From positions 1 to 23,957 of the forward strand of contig JALOBR010000012.1 in NCBI GenBank assembly GCA_023228195.1: DNA of 23,957 nucleotides, written 5' to 3'. Each line of letters starts with the position of its first letter. Within the stretch, counting starts at the first letter, position 1. Position numbers and translations under genes: made by a program. The notes under the pieces are model-generated. The model worked only from the letters and a program-made list of their open reading frames with translations. It had not been told where the DNA came from and made no database searches. Source of the stretch: Candidatus Omnitrophota bacterium (GTDB taxonomy: Bacteria; Omnitrophota; Gorgyraeia; Duberdicusellales; 4484-171). Positions 13,776 to 21,558 of this stretch are shown piece after piece.

Positions 13776-15590
13776 ATGCTAAACCAAAATGAAATAATAT
13801 CATTGCTCAAGCCTCACCTGAAAAGACCTTTTGTTTTTCTCGAAACAGCGAATTTCGATAAAAACAATACAGGCTCATTTTTATTTAAAGATTTTTCCGA
13901 AATTCTTACTTTTAATTACAAAGACGACGTAGATGCATTTTTCAAAAAAGCGGAGAAGTTTTCGGAGCAAGGCCAATGGTTATGCGGATTTTTTTCGTAT
14001 GAATTCGCCTACTGTCTTGAGCCGGCGCTCTTGCATCTAAAAGAAAAAAATAATTTTCCGCTTGCCTGGCTCGCTTGCTGCAAAAAGTCTGTTAAGATAA
14101 TCAATCGCGAGCATCTGCTTTCACGAGCGAATAGACAATCAAGGGGGCAGTTTCGGGTAAACAATATAAAGCCCAGCGTCAGCTACCGCCGATACGCAAA
14201 AGCAATTGAGACGATACAAAAATACCTTGGAAACGGTACCAATTATCAAACCAACTTTACATTTAAAATAAAATTTTCTTTCCACGGGGATATTTTAAGT
14301 TTTTATCTTGCCTTGCGTAAGGCACAACCGACATCTTATATGGCGCTTATAAATACAGGAGAATATTTTATTGTTTCTTTGTCCCCTGAACTTTTTTTTA
14401 AGAGAGACGGCAATAAAATTACTACTAAACCTATGAAAGGTACCCTCGGCCGCGGTAATACTCTATCCGAGGATAAAATTAATGAAAGCAAGTTAACGGC
14501 AGATAAAAAAATAATGGCGGAAAACCTGATGATTGTTGATTTGCTTCGTAACGATTTAGGAAGAGTCTCAAAAAAAGTATGGGTGCCCGAACTTTTCTCT
14601 GCAGAAAAATACAGAACCCTTTATCAGATGACTTCAACCGTATCGGCAAAGCTTAAAAATAGCGCCGGCATACGGGAAATTTTTTCTTCGCTTTTCCCAT
14701 CCGGCTCGGTTACAGGCGCGCCAAAAATAAAGACTATGGAGATTATAAAAGAATTGGAAAAAGAACCCCGTAATATTTATACCGGAGCGATAGGCTATAT
14801 CTCGCCGGATAAAAGCTCTTGCTTTAATGTTGCGATAAGAACCATAACTCTTTCTGCAAATAAAGGCGAAATGGGTATTGGCGGAGGCATTGTTTATGAT
14901 TCAAGCGCAAAAAAAGAATACGAAGAAGCGCTGCTGAAGGCAAAATTCTTAACCCAGGGCTTCAATAGCTTTTCTATCATAGAAACAATGCTTTGGACGG
15001 CAAAGAAAGGGTATTTCCTGGTCGATTTACACTTAAGCAGGCTTAAAAAATCCTGTGAATATTTTTCAATTAATTTAGAGGCGGGCCTTCTCGAAAAAAA
15101 ATTAAACATTTTGGCAAAACAGCTGAAAACAAAAGGCGATAAATTTAAAATAAAAATACTGGCTGATTTTGGAGGCGGTTTTACACTTGAATATTTACCA
15201 TTTGATGAACCGGAGCTGCCCGTTAAAATCCGGGTAAGCAGCCAAGGAGTAAACCCCCGGGATATTTTTCTTTATCATAAAACAACCAAACGTGAGCTTT
15301 ATGAAAGAGAAAGAAAAAAAGCGCAAAGCTTAGGATTTTTTGAGGCAATTTTCCTTAATAAGCGCGGCGAGCTTACAGAAGGAAGTATAAGTAATATTTT
15401 TGTTTTAAAAAACGGCATTCTTTATACCCCGCCTGTAAAATGCGGGCTATTGCCGGGTATTTTACGGGAGCATCTTTTAAGAAACGGCCGGGCAAAAGAA
15501 AAAGTGCTGCGGGAAAAGGATATTAAAAAGGCGCAAAAATTATATATAGGTAATTCTGTGCGCGGGCTTCTCGAGGCAAAATTAGCTTGA
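13776..15590 (+). CDS. pabBC: Fused aminodeoxychorismate synthase component I and 4-amino-4-deoxychorismate lyase (PabB-PabC)
   Basis: Makes p-aminobenzoate for folate: the PabB half aminates chorismate, and the PabC half eliminates pyruvate with PLP. Residues 1-395 are the chorismate-binding domain, with S-L-S-P-E-L-F-F (201-208), P-M-K-G-T with Lys221 (the PabB-type nucleophile, where anthranilate synthase has Ala), F-P-S-G-S-V-T-G-A-P-K and G-I-G-G-G-I-V-Y-D-S. Residues about 398-604 are a class IV aminotransferase fold, with H-K-T-T-K (PLP lysine Lys502) and E-L-T-E-G-S-I-S-N-I-F (532-542). The glutaminase PabA is not in the window. This fusion is known in several bacterial groups. The gap before the gene is entirely repeat locus 5 and no good ribosome binding site is visible. 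Confidence 0.93.
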   Translation: MLNQNEIISLLKPHLKRPFVFLETANFDKNNTGSFLFKDFSEILTFNYKDDVDAFFKKAEKFSEQGQWLCGFFSYEFAYCLEPALLHLKEKNNFPLAWLACCKKSVKIINREHLLSRANRQSRGQFRVNNIKPSVSYRRYAKAIETIQKYLGNGTNYQTNFTFKIKFSFHGDILSFYLALRKAQPTSYMALINTGEYFIVSLSPELFFKRDGNKITTKPMKGTLGRGNTLSEDKINESKLTADKKIMAENLMIVDLLRNDLGRVSKKVWVPELFSAEKYRTLYQMTSTVSAKLKNSAGIREIFSSLFPSGSVTGAPKIKTMEIIKELEKEPRNIYTGAIGYISPDKSSCFNVAIRTITLSANKGEMGIGGGIVYDSSAKKEYEEALLKAKFLTQGFNSFSIIETMLWTAKKGYFLVDLHLSRLKKSCEYFSINLEAGLLEKKLNILAKQLKTKGDKFKIKILADFGGGFTLEYLPFDEPELPVKIRVSSQGVNPRDIFLYHKTTKRELYERERKKAQSLGFFEAIFLNKRGELTEGSISNIFVLKNGILYTPPVKCGLLPGILREHLLRNGRAKEKVLREKDIKKAQKLYIGNSVRGLLEAKLA

Positions 15591-15633
15591 TGATTTAGGA
15601 AATGAAAGTAAAATACAATCTTGGGCGGCAAGT

Positions 15634-16422
15634 ATGAAACAATTAAAAGTTAAGACAGTATTTCTTAAAAAGATAAAACCGGATGTCTTTCTCTTGGGGC
15701 TGGATTCAAACTATCTTGCAAAATCCGCCAAGCCAGGGCAATTCCTGCACGTAAAAGTTGACGATAAAGCTACAATCCTGCGCCGGCCGTTAAGTATCCA
15801 TAAGATTGAAAAAAACCTTACCTATATTCTTTTTCGTACAAGGGGAAGAGGAACCAAACTTCTTTCAGAGTGTAAAAAAGGAGACATTTTTGATGTTATC
15901 GGACCCCTTGGTAATGGTTTTTGTGTCCCGCGTTCTACGTCCCACGTCCAAAATATTCTAGTAGCGGGAGGAATGGGGATAGCACCTTTAGTTTTTCTTG
16001 CGGAAAAATTAGCAAAAATTCAAAATTCAAAATTAAAAATTCAAAATTTAGCCTTATTGGGGGCGAAAAGCAAAAAAGAAGTATTGGCCGAAGGCGAACT
16101 TAAAAAGCTTGGGTTTAAGGTTAATATCGCAACCGATGACGGCTCCCGCGGTTACAAGGGCAGCGTTGTCGATTTGCTTAAAAATTTACTATCGGCTATC
16201 GACTGTGAGCTGCCGACTAGCATTTATGCCTGCGGCCCTAAAGAAATGTTTTATGAAATTAAAAAAGTTTTAGAAAAATACCCGCAGATTGAAACGCAGG
16301 TTTCTTTTGAGCAATTTATGGGCTGCGGCCTTGGAATTTGTTATGGTTGCGCCATAGAAACAAAGGAAGGATACAAAAAAGTATGTAAGGACGGGCCCGT
16401 GTTTGATTTAAAAATTGTATGA
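15634..16422 (+). CDS. pyrK: Dihydroorotate dehydrogenase B, electron-transfer subunit
   Basis: Carries electrons from PyrD (FMN) through a [2Fe-2S] cluster and FAD to NAD+. The 262-residue protein has the FAD motif R-R-P-L-S-I-H (50-56), the NAD loop G-G-M-G-I-A-P-L, and the C-terminal cluster C-x4-C-x2-C-x11-C in G-C-G-L-G-I-C-Y-G-C. Two odd segments look like repeat-derived insertions: I-Q-N-S-K-L-K-I-Q-N, coded by AAAATTCAAAATT-type repeats (16014-16050), and V-P-R-S-T-S-H-V-Q, coded by a CTACGTCCCACGTCC-like stretch (15928-15953). Both sit in surface-loop positions and keep the frame. Its partner pyrD lies 6 kb downstream. The stop overlaps the next gene by ATGA. Confidence 0.94.
   Translation: MKQLKVKTVFLKKIKPDVFLLGLDSNYLAKSAKPGQFLHVKVDDKATILRRPLSIHKIEKNLTYILFRTRGRGTKLLSECKKGDIFDVIGPLGNGFCVPRSTSHVQNILVAGGMGIAPLVFLAEKLAKIQNSKLKIQNLALLGAKSKKEVLAEGELKKLGFKVNIATDDGSRGYKGSVVDLLKNLLSAIDCELPTSIYACGPKEMFYEIKKVLEKYPQIETQVSFEQFMGCGLGICYGCAIETKEGYKKVCKDGPVFDLKIV
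16014..16050 (+). repeat. AAAATTCAAAATT low-complexity repeat inside pyrK
   Basis: Alternating CAAAATT and AAAAATT units encode I-Q-N-S-K-L-K-I-Q-N between the helix A-E-K-L and the strand L-A-L-L-G-A-K. PyrK homologues usually have only a few residues here. It is an in-frame repeat insertion of the same general style as the start of pyrF. Confidence 0.7.
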
Positions 16423-17918
16423 TACGCAAAATTGTTTTATTTTCAATCTGCTTAATGGCCGCTACCTTTTCCTACGCTCAAGTCACGGTTCACCTTAAAA
16501 ACGGCAGGCAGATAAGAGGCAATTTCGTAAGTATGGACAATTCCAAAATAGTCATTGCCCAGGGTCAGGGCAATCTTCGCACAAGTCTTTATAAAGAAGA
16601 AATAGATAAGATTGAAGGTTTTTCTTTTGACGAATTTTCAAGGGCAAAGAACACTTATGAGGCCGGGCACTTTGAAGGTAAAGAGAAGGGGTTCGCCTCT
16701 TCTTATAAAGATGCTCTAAAAATGGTATCTGAAAAACGGGAACTGGAATTTATATCAGAAGTAAAAAATGAAATAATTTCCCGGGAAAATATAAAAAAGT
16801 ATCTGGAAAAAAAATTACAGGAAGAAGTCAAAGACGAGGAAATCGAAGAAGAGAAAAAACTCCTGGTTAAATTAGGCATTATCAGCCCGGGCACAGATTA
16901 TAAAAAAATGGTTGTCGATCTTTTTACCCGCAATATCGCCGGATTTTATGAGCCTAAAGAAAATAAAATGTATGTTATCGATGAAGCTGCTTCTTCTTTT
17001 TCTCCTTTCCTGCCGTCGGAAGTTGTGCTGCATGAATTGGTCCACGCGTTGCAGGATCAGTATATTGTGCTTGATTATCTGGACGAAGAACTTGAAAAAA
17101 CAAACGACGATAAGGCTCTAGCGATAAAATCCATAATAGAAGGAGAAGCAACTTTTGTATCCTACGGTATTATGGCCGATTACCTTAAAAAAGTAACTAT
17201 GGGCAGCTCTAAAAGTAAAGTTTTCGATTCTATGGATATGGAGAAATTCATCCTTGAATCGATGATGCTTATGACAAAGAGCCTTTCTCCCGAGTTTGAG
17301 AACAAGGCGTTTGTGCACTATTTGCTTTTTCCTTACATAAACGGAGGCCTGTTTGTTAAATACGCCTACGATAATGGTGGATGGAAAAAAGTCGATTATA
17401 TATACAAAAATTATCCGCTTTCAACGGAGCAAATAATTCACCCCGAGAAATATTTTCTTGTTGAAGATAAACCTCTTACGTTACCGGAAAAAGATTTCCC
17501 GTTTCTTGCCCAGGATGGCTACAAAGAAATTTCAAAAGGAACCTTGGGAGAATTTACTATATATACTCTAGCAATCACATTTTTGGACGACCTTTATTCT
17601 AAAATGCTTTCTGCCGGATGGGGGAATGATAATTATTATCTTTATGAAAAAGCAGATAAACTTACGCTTATTATGGATACGCGCTGGGATTCCGTGTTAG
17701 ATGCGGAAGAGTTTTTTAAAGGGATGAAAGCCCTTATGGACAAAAAATACAAAAGCCTTAGATGGTCTGATAAGCAGAATTTTATGGTTGCGGAAAATGA
17801 TGATAACATAATTTATATAGGCAAGAAAGAAGATGGAGTTGTTATAATAGAGGAAGAAGGAAAAGATAAAAGCACAATAGAAAAAATAACAAAAATCTGT
17901 GCTTTCCCCTATTCGTAA
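16419..17918 (+). CDS. Secreted HExxH zinc metalloprotease-like protein, family not identified
   Basis: 499 residues. Residues 1-20 are a signal peptide (MIRKIVLFSICLMAATFSYA, likely cut before Gln21), so the protein is periplasmic or outside. Residues 21-70 form a small beta-rich domain (VHLKNGRQIRG...). A charged helical stretch covers 95-165. The protease core has H-E-L-V-H (205-209) with Glu206 as catalytic base, and I-E-G-E-A-T-F (240-246) as the probable third zinc ligand, the gluzincin order. The region after 300 is of unknown role. ATGA overlap with pyrK implies co-translation, but no functional link with pyrimidine synthesis is obvious. The substrate is unknown. Confidence 0.75.
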   Translation: MIRKIVLFSICLMAATFSYAQVTVHLKNGRQIRGNFVSMDNSKIVIAQGQGNLRTSLYKEEIDKIEGFSFDEFSRAKNTYEAGHFEGKEKGFASSYKDALKMVSEKRELEFISEVKNEIISRENIKKYLEKKLQEEVKDEEIEEEKKLLVKLGIISPGTDYKKMVVDLFTRNIAGFYEPKENKMYVIDEAASSFSPFLPSEVVLHELVHALQDQYIVLDYLDEELEKTNDDKALAIKSIIEGEATFVSYGIMADYLKKVTMGSSKSKVFDSMDMEKFILESMMLMTKSLSPEFENKAFVHYLLFPYINGGLFVKYAYDNGGWKKVDYIYKNYPLSTEQIIHPEKYFLVEDKPLTLPEKDFPFLAQDGYKEISKGTLGEFTIYTLAITFLDDLYSKMLSAGWGNDNYYLYEKADKLTLIMDTRWDSVLDAEEFFKGMKALMDKKYKSLRWSDKQNFMVAENDDNIIYIGKKEDGVVIIEEEGKDKSTIEKITKICAFPYS

Positions 17919-17923
17919 AATTT

Positions 17924-17978
17924 AATCCCTTTGGAAAGGCCCCGAGGGAATCCGGAGGATTCCCGGGATTTAGCCCGG
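17924..17978 (+). terminator. GC-rich double hairpin after the metalloprotease gene
   Basis: GGGAATCC (17946-17953) pairs perfectly with GGATTCCC (17957-17964) around GGA. An alternative hairpin joins CCGGG (17963-17967) with CCCGG (17974-17978). AATCCC (17924-17929) with GGGATT (17965-17970) can close the whole. No U-tract is visible. It may end the pabBC-pyrK-protease transcript or protect its 3' end. Confidence 0.45.
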
Positions 17979-17992
17979 AAGCCCCCGTTACC

Positions 17993-18091
17993 TAAATGAT
18001 AATATTAAGGTTCGTGGCGCCCCACGCCTTGATGTTTTCTATGTAGGAAATGGGACAGGGCGCCCTGGTGGGCTAGGGAGACGTCGCCCGC
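17993..18091 (+). repeat. 99-bp repeat element, copy 2
   Basis: Same element as 7974-8072, same strand, differing only at 18074-18075 (TA for CG). It ends 24 bases before the start of the small membrane protein gene and directly precedes its ribosome binding site. The two substitutions lie in the loop of the GTGGGC/GCCCGC hairpin, leaving all visible stems intact. Confidence 0.85.
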
Positions 18092-18115
18092 AAGGGCTCC
18101 AGAAAAGGAGGAATC

Positions 18116-18307
18116 ATGCAAAACTTTATGAGTTCTTTAATCCCCTTGGTGATTGGGATCGTTGTTCTGGCCTTCCCCCAAGTATTTACAAAAAAAGATT
18201 TAAAAAGCAAAGAAGGCGCCTCTGCAAAAAAGACAATACAGATAATAGGTATAGTAGCTATTATCATCAGTGTGGTTCTTTTCCTGAAAGGATCAGCTTT
18301 TAAATGA
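18116..18307 (+). CDS. Two-helix small membrane protein, unknown function
   Basis: 63 residues, with membrane segments at about 7-23 (L-I-P-L-V-I-G-I-V-V-L-A-F) and 42-58 (I-I-G-I-V-A-I-I-I-S-V-V-L-F) joined by a basic loop KKDLKSKEGASAKK. A strong ribosome binding site AAAGGAGG (about 18105-18112) supports expression. No family is recognised. It is preceded by the 99-bp element shared with carB copy 2, so common regulation is possible but unproven. Confidence 0.65.
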   Translation: MQNFMSSLIPLVIGIVVLAFPQVFTKKDLKSKEGASAKKTIQIIGIVAIIISVVLFLKGSAFK

Positions 18308-18472
18308 TTTATATTGCCGGTTTTGCCTTTTAAGAATAAAAAGGGGGGGGCAAATGAGGCAGCAAATTTCTAAGTAAGAACGTAGAAAATTTGCGTGGCC
18401 AAACTCGACCCAGCGCTAATTTTTGAAAGCACGGTTGAAATAGATTCAAAGCAATTTTTTTGATATAAATTT

Positions 18473-18501
18473 TTGATGTATAAACATAATGTTGTTATAA
18501 A
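18473..18501 (+). promoter_or_regulatory. Candidate sigma-70 promoter for the glycosyltransferase gene
   Basis: TTGATG (18473-18478), a 17-base spacer, and TATAAA (18496-18501). Transcription would start near 18508, giving a leader of about 110 bases with a GC-rich structured part. Confidence 0.5.
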
Positions 18502-18608
18502 GATTAGTGCTTGGTTAATTCGATTACGCATTTTTTCTGCGCCGCGGCCGCCGCGTTTGCCGAAAAGCGTCCAGGGCGGTCAGGGCTTGAAAAATGCTAT
18601 CTCATTAA

Positions 18609-18615
18609 AAGGAGG
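18609..18615 (+). promoter_or_regulatory. Strong ribosome binding site, AAGGAGG
   Basis: Near-perfect complement of the 16S 3' end, five bases before ATG 18621. It fixes the glycosyltransferase start. Confidence 0.8.
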
Positions 18616-18620
18616 TTAGC

Positions 18621-19769
18621 ATGGAACCTTTTATTTCTATAATTGTGCCTGTAAGAAATATGGAAAGGACTATAGGAAAAACCTTTGAGTATCTTATGCG
18701 CGCAGAGTATCCCCGCGACAGAATGGAAATTATGTTTGCGGATGGCGGGAGCACCGACAACACAATTTCAATAATAAAAAATTACCAGAAAGAAAATCCA
18801 TTCGTAAAGCTTGTCGAAATTCCTAAATGCCCGTCTCCGGGATTTGCGAGGACCAAAGCCTTGGAGGCTGTTAAGGGCGAATTCGTATTTTTTACTGACG
18901 GCGATTGCGCGCCCTGTAAAGACTGGATATATAAAATGCTTGAGGTATTTAAGCTAGACGCGAAAATAGGCGCTGTAGGCGGAGAGATACTAACGCTAAA
19001 AGTTGACCCGAACAATCTGGTTGAAATTTTCTGCCAGGCATTCGGCTTTAACAGAGTTTCCTGGCGTTACGGAAATCTGCAGGAAGGCTATTATCCCGAT
19101 TTAAGCGATATGGCCCCCACTCAAGTTTGCGGCCATAGAGCGTATTTTTTTGTTACGGCCAATGTTGCTTACAGAAAGGAAGTCTTAGATGCCAACGAAC
19201 GTAAATTCTGGGATTTACCTACCGGCGAAGATATGGATTTCGGAATAAGAGCAAGGAAAAAAGGATGGAAATTTTATTTTCTTCCTTCTGCTTCGGTTGA
19301 ACATATGCATAGGGCTGATTTGCCGGCGCTTTTAAAGGTATGGAAATCATACGGCGCAGCGCATCCAACGCTGCTGCGCGCGCATGCCGCGGACCGCATG
19401 GAAATAATTTTTCAGTTTATGGGCAAATATCCGGAGCACCCGATATTACGTATACCATTTTTTGTTAAAGGATTTATTTACATAGGCAATTTTCATCTTA
19501 TGCACATATTTGGCGCATTATTCCTGTTATTCTTTATTCTGCAATGGGGCTTTCCTTGTTCTTTCTGGCTTAAATTGTTTGCCTGGGTATCTTTGGCGAT
19601 AACTTCATATGTAAAATTTAAATATTTTAGGATGATTTTCAATATCGAGCCTTACGATAAATGGTTTGAGTTCGCGAAGATGAAATATTTGACTAATCTT
19701 TATTTTGCTAAAGGGGGCTTGAAGGGCTCGTTTAAAAACGGAACGTTTTGCATAGAACCGAGTTTTTAA
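18621..19769 (+). CDS. Family 2 glycosyltransferase, membrane-associated
   Basis: 382 residues. GT-A fold: ISIIVPVRNMERTI (5-18), A-D-G-G-S-T-D-N-T (40-48), the DxD-like T-D-G-D-C (92-96) that binds metal and nucleotide-sugar, and T-G-E-D-M-D-F-G (about 204-211) as acceptor/catalytic acid region. The ending is hydrophobic, with segments at about 285-310 and 318-340, suggesting anchoring to the inner membrane. It probably transfers a sugar to a lipid-linked or surface polysaccharide; donor and acceptor are unknown. It has its own candidate promoter, a strong ribosome binding site and a hairpin after the stop, so it looks like a single-gene transcript. Confidence 0.88.
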   Translation: MEPFISIIVPVRNMERTIGKTFEYLMRAEYPRDRMEIMFADGGSTDNTISIIKNYQKENPFVKLVEIPKCPSPGFARTKALEAVKGEFVFFTDGDCAPCKDWIYKMLEVFKLDAKIGAVGGEILTLKVDPNNLVEIFCQAFGFNRVSWRYGNLQEGYYPDLSDMAPTQVCGHRAYFFVTANVAYRKEVLDANERKFWDLPTGEDMDFGIRARKKGWKFYFLPSASVEHMHRADLPALLKVWKSYGAAHPTLLRAHAADRMEIIFQFMGKYPEHPILRIPFFVKGFIYIGNFHLMHIFGALFLLFFILQWGFPCSFWLKLFAWVSLAITSYVKFKYFRMIFNIEPYDKWFEFAKMKYLTNLYFAKGGLKGSFKNGTFCIEPSF

Positions 19770-19777
19770 TGAGACTT

Positions 19778-19810
19778 GCAATTTTTCAGATTTCCTATAT
19801 GAAAAATTGC
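19778..19810 (+). terminator. 11-bp hairpin after the glycosyltransferase gene
   Basis: GCAATTTTTCA (19778-19788) pairs perfectly with TGAAAAATTGC (19800-19810) around an 11-base loop. It begins 9 bases after the stop codon. It is AT-rich and has no T-run afterwards, so it is only a possible terminator. Confidence 0.45.
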
Positions 19811-19818
19811 CTAGTCGA

Positions 19819-19848
19819 ATTGCCCCTGAACGAAGTGGATGGGGTAAT
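19819..19848 (+). other. Hairpin in the leader of the TauE-like gene
   Basis: ATTGCCCC (19819-19826) pairs with GGGGTAAT (19841-19848) with one G-T pair and a 14-base loop. It lies about 55 bases before the chosen start and may be part of a regulatory leader. Confidence 0.3.
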
Positions 19849-19902
19849 GGGCCTAACGATAAATATAAAGTGAGGTGGGATAATGAACCCTTGGAGGTTG
19901 AT

Positions 19903-20259
19903 ATGTGGATTGGTTATGTAATTTTGGGCTTAACGGCCGGAACACTCAGCGGGCTTCTGGGTATAGGCGGGGGATTAATTATTATACCAGCGCTGGTTTA
20001 TATTTTTGGATTAACACAGCACCAAGCGCAAGGCACGACCCTTGCGTGTATGGTCCTACCCATAGGCTTACTGGCAGCGCTTAAATATTATCACGACGGC
20101 AACGTAAAAATTAACATTGCGATGCTTATGTGCCTGGGTTTTTTCGTAGGGGGCCTGCTGGGCGCGATGTTTGTTAATAAAATACCAGAACTCTTGCTTA
20201 AAAGAATTTTCGGCATAGCTTTATTGCTGGCTTCATTCCGGATGATTTTTGGAAAATAG
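19903..20259 (+). CDS. Half-size TauE/SafE (DUF81) family membrane transporter
   Basis: The start chosen is ATG 19903 with GGAGG at 19893-19897. The longer frame to 19807 would add a polar, repeat-like segment. The 118-residue protein carries one TauE/SafE repeat: G-x3-G-x2-S-G-L-L-G-I-G-G-G-L-I-I-I-P in the first helix pair, and three to four membrane segments ending at G-K. Typical members have about 250 residues with two inverted repeats, so this one would have to dimerise. Members export sulfite, sulfonates or other organic anions; the substrate here is unknown. It converges with the minus-strand gene whose stop is 5 bases away. Confidence 0.8.
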   Translation: MWIGYVILGLTAGTLSGLLGIGGGLIIIPALVYIFGLTQHQAQGTTLACMVLPIGLLAALKYYHDGNVKINIAMLMCLGFFVGGLLGAMFVNKIPELLLKRIFGIALLLASFRMIFGK

Positions 20260-20264
20260 AATTA

Positions 20265-20696
20265 TCAGCGCACGTCTTTTTCGATTATCTTAAGCAATTC
20301 TTCTCTTAACTTGCTTTTTGCGTCCAGACAGTAACCCACAAAAAGGTCGTGTTTCAGCGAATAAAATACATTTGGAGTGCACTCCCAGACCTTAAAGCTC
20401 ATCGGTAATTTACTATAAGAAATATAAACATAAACGGCTTCTTTTTTTCCGGCTGACTTTGCGGGCCCTCCGTATGCAATGTAAAGCTCGTCTCTGCGGG
20501 ATTTATTAAGAGAAGTATTGTCGAAAGATTTAAGCTCGCCATAATCTTTTTTTAATGCAGTAATATCGCCGCAAATCTTCTTAATTATTTCATTGCCGCC
20601 TTCGATGTAAGACTCTGCAAAAGCATTTACGGTAAAAGATATCGATAAAATAAAAAGTAGAATTGGAAGAAAAAACAACCCCTTTTTATTTATCAT
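20265..20696 (-). CDS. Secreted protein of unknown function
   Basis: 143 residues with a signal peptide (basic MINKK, hydrophobic core, likely cut after F-A-E or V-N-A-F-A near 26). The mature part has two Cys residues in each half (C42 near K-K-I-C-G-D, then W-E-C-T and G-Y-C-L), which could form disulfides. No family is recognised. AAGGAG (complement of 20702-20707) precedes the start. It is the last gene of the minus-strand run, 22 bases after the DUF4870 gene. Confidence 0.65.
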   Translation of the reverse strand: MINKKGLFFLPILLFILSISFTVNAFAESYIEGGNEIIKKICGDITALKKDYGELKSFDNTSLNKSRRDELYIAYGGPAKSAGKKEAVYVYISYSKLPMSFKVWECTPNVFYSLKHDLFVGYCLDAKSKLREELLKIIEKDVR

Positions 20697-20718
20697 GTCA
20701 GCTCCTTATGTCTTTAAA

Positions 20719-21072
20719 TTACTGTATAAACTTAATCGCTAAAGGATAATGATAGCCTTCGCCTTTATTAGCTTTCACTGCCGCGTTAATGACAAATATT
20801 AAGTCTACTATAACGATAGCCGCAAGCAGAAAAAAACCTACAAATACCATGCAGAGTATTCCGGCTACAATTGCATAAATTGTCATTGAAATCTGAAAGT
20901 TTAATGATTCTTTTCCCTGTTCATTTACAAAGGGGTACTCTTCTTTTTTTATAAGCCAGAGTATAAGCGGTACAATTATGTGGCCGAAAGGCACTCCGAT
21001 ATAAGAAGAGAGCCCGGTTAAATGACACAACATCGCCCACATTCTTTCGTCTTTCACTTTGTCCTGTGGCAT
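20719..21072 (-). CDS. DUF4870 (Tic20-like) membrane protein
   Basis: 117 residues. Begins with the soluble D-E-R-M-W-A-M-L-C-H-L-T-G segment and then G-H-I-I-V-P-L-I-L-W-L-I-K-K, F-V-N-E-Q-G-K-E-S-L-N-F-Q-I and Y-P-L-A-I-K-F-I, the standard DUF4870 signatures. There are about three membrane helices. Plant homologues of the wider family take part in protein import, but the bacterial role is unknown. A strong ribosome binding site AAGGAGGG (complement of 21078-21085) precedes it. Confidence 0.85.
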   Translation of the reverse strand: MPQDKVKDERMWAMLCHLTGLSSYIGVPFGHIIVPLILWLIKKEEYPFVNEQGKESLNFQISMTIYAIVAGILCMVFVGFFLLAAIVIVDLIFVINAAVKANKGEGYHYPLAIKFIQ

Positions 21073-21090
21073 ATTTCCCTCCTTTTTAAG

Positions 21091-21124
21091 AGCTATCAGT
21101 TTTCAGCCAAAAAAACTGATAGCT
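21091..21124 (-). repeat. Perfect 13-bp inverted repeat between minus-strand genes
   Basis: AGCTATCAGTTTT (21091-21103) is the exact reverse complement of 21112-21124, with an 8-base loop. It sits in the only long gap (66 bases) of the minus-strand cluster, so it may attenuate or process the transcript. Alternatively it may be another dispersed repeat; no U-tract follows on the minus strand. Confidence 0.6.
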
Positions 21125-21138
21125 GACGACAGACAGCT

Positions 21139-21552
21139 TCATTTCTCCCAGAACATCCACCCGAATAACCGCACGGCTATATAGTAAAGCTTTGCGAGCC
21201 TAAAGCCATTATTTTTTAAGATAATATAAAATTCTCTGTCAATTTCTTTGCGCTTAATAAATGATTTTACGTCACGGCTAAACTGGTAAAAAATGTCGTG
21301 GATTAAAGAAGCATAATAGGTTTTGCTTTGTCCTGTATCGAAATTCAAAACTCCTTCAAGCGTTCCGACATAGATATCTTTTATCTTAAATTTAGGGCTG
21401 CAACCATCCCAGGCGTAGCCTTTGTAGTTAGCGCCTTTTACGACAACTGTACCATCGGAATCTAATTTAAGCCACTCGTTTTCAAATACGCGACCTTTAA
21501 TAAGCGATGGGTAGACGTAATTTTTCTTTATGCAGTATACGTAAACGCCCAT
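21139..21552 (-). CDS. DUF1353-like protein
   Basis: 137 residues, soluble. G-Y-A-W-D-G-C-S-P-K-F (about 45-55), Y-Y-A-S-L-I-H-D-I-F-Y-Q (about 79-90) and the end Y-Y-I-A-V-R-L-F-G match the DUF1353 pattern found in phage and prophage genomes and in scattered bacterial loci. The conserved S-L-I-H-D suggests a metal or catalytic His-Asp, but no function is established. It is 6 bases downstream of the neighbouring membrane protein gene, so they are likely co-transcribed. No other phage genes are seen nearby. Confidence 0.65.
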   Translation of the reverse strand: MGVYVYCIKKNYVYPSLIKGRVFENEWLKLDSDGTVVVKGANYKGYAWDGCSPKFKIKDIYVGTLEGVLNFDTGQSKTYYASLIHDIFYQFSRDVKSFIKRKEIDREFYIILKNNGFRLAKLYYIAVRLFGWMFWEK

Positions 21553-21558
21553 ACCCTA

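Larger units (their letters stand above)
18308..18620 (+). other. 313-base gap: G8 tract, AT-rich hairpin, promoter and GC-rich leader
   Basis: No gene is seen. The left part can fold TTTGCC (about 18321) with GGCAAA across an 8-G run (18343-18350). Next, GCAAATTT (18363-18370) pairs with AAATTTGC about 20 bases on. The middle is very AT-rich and holds a promoter (separate entry). The last 80 bases turn GC-rich (CGCGGCCGCCGCG about 18541-18553) before the glycosyltransferase ribosome binding site. Confidence 0.5.

Noticed and set aside
21139..21552. Prophage, because of the DUF1353-like gene
   Set aside because: No integrase, capsid, terminase or lysis gene, and no attachment-site repeat is visible around it.
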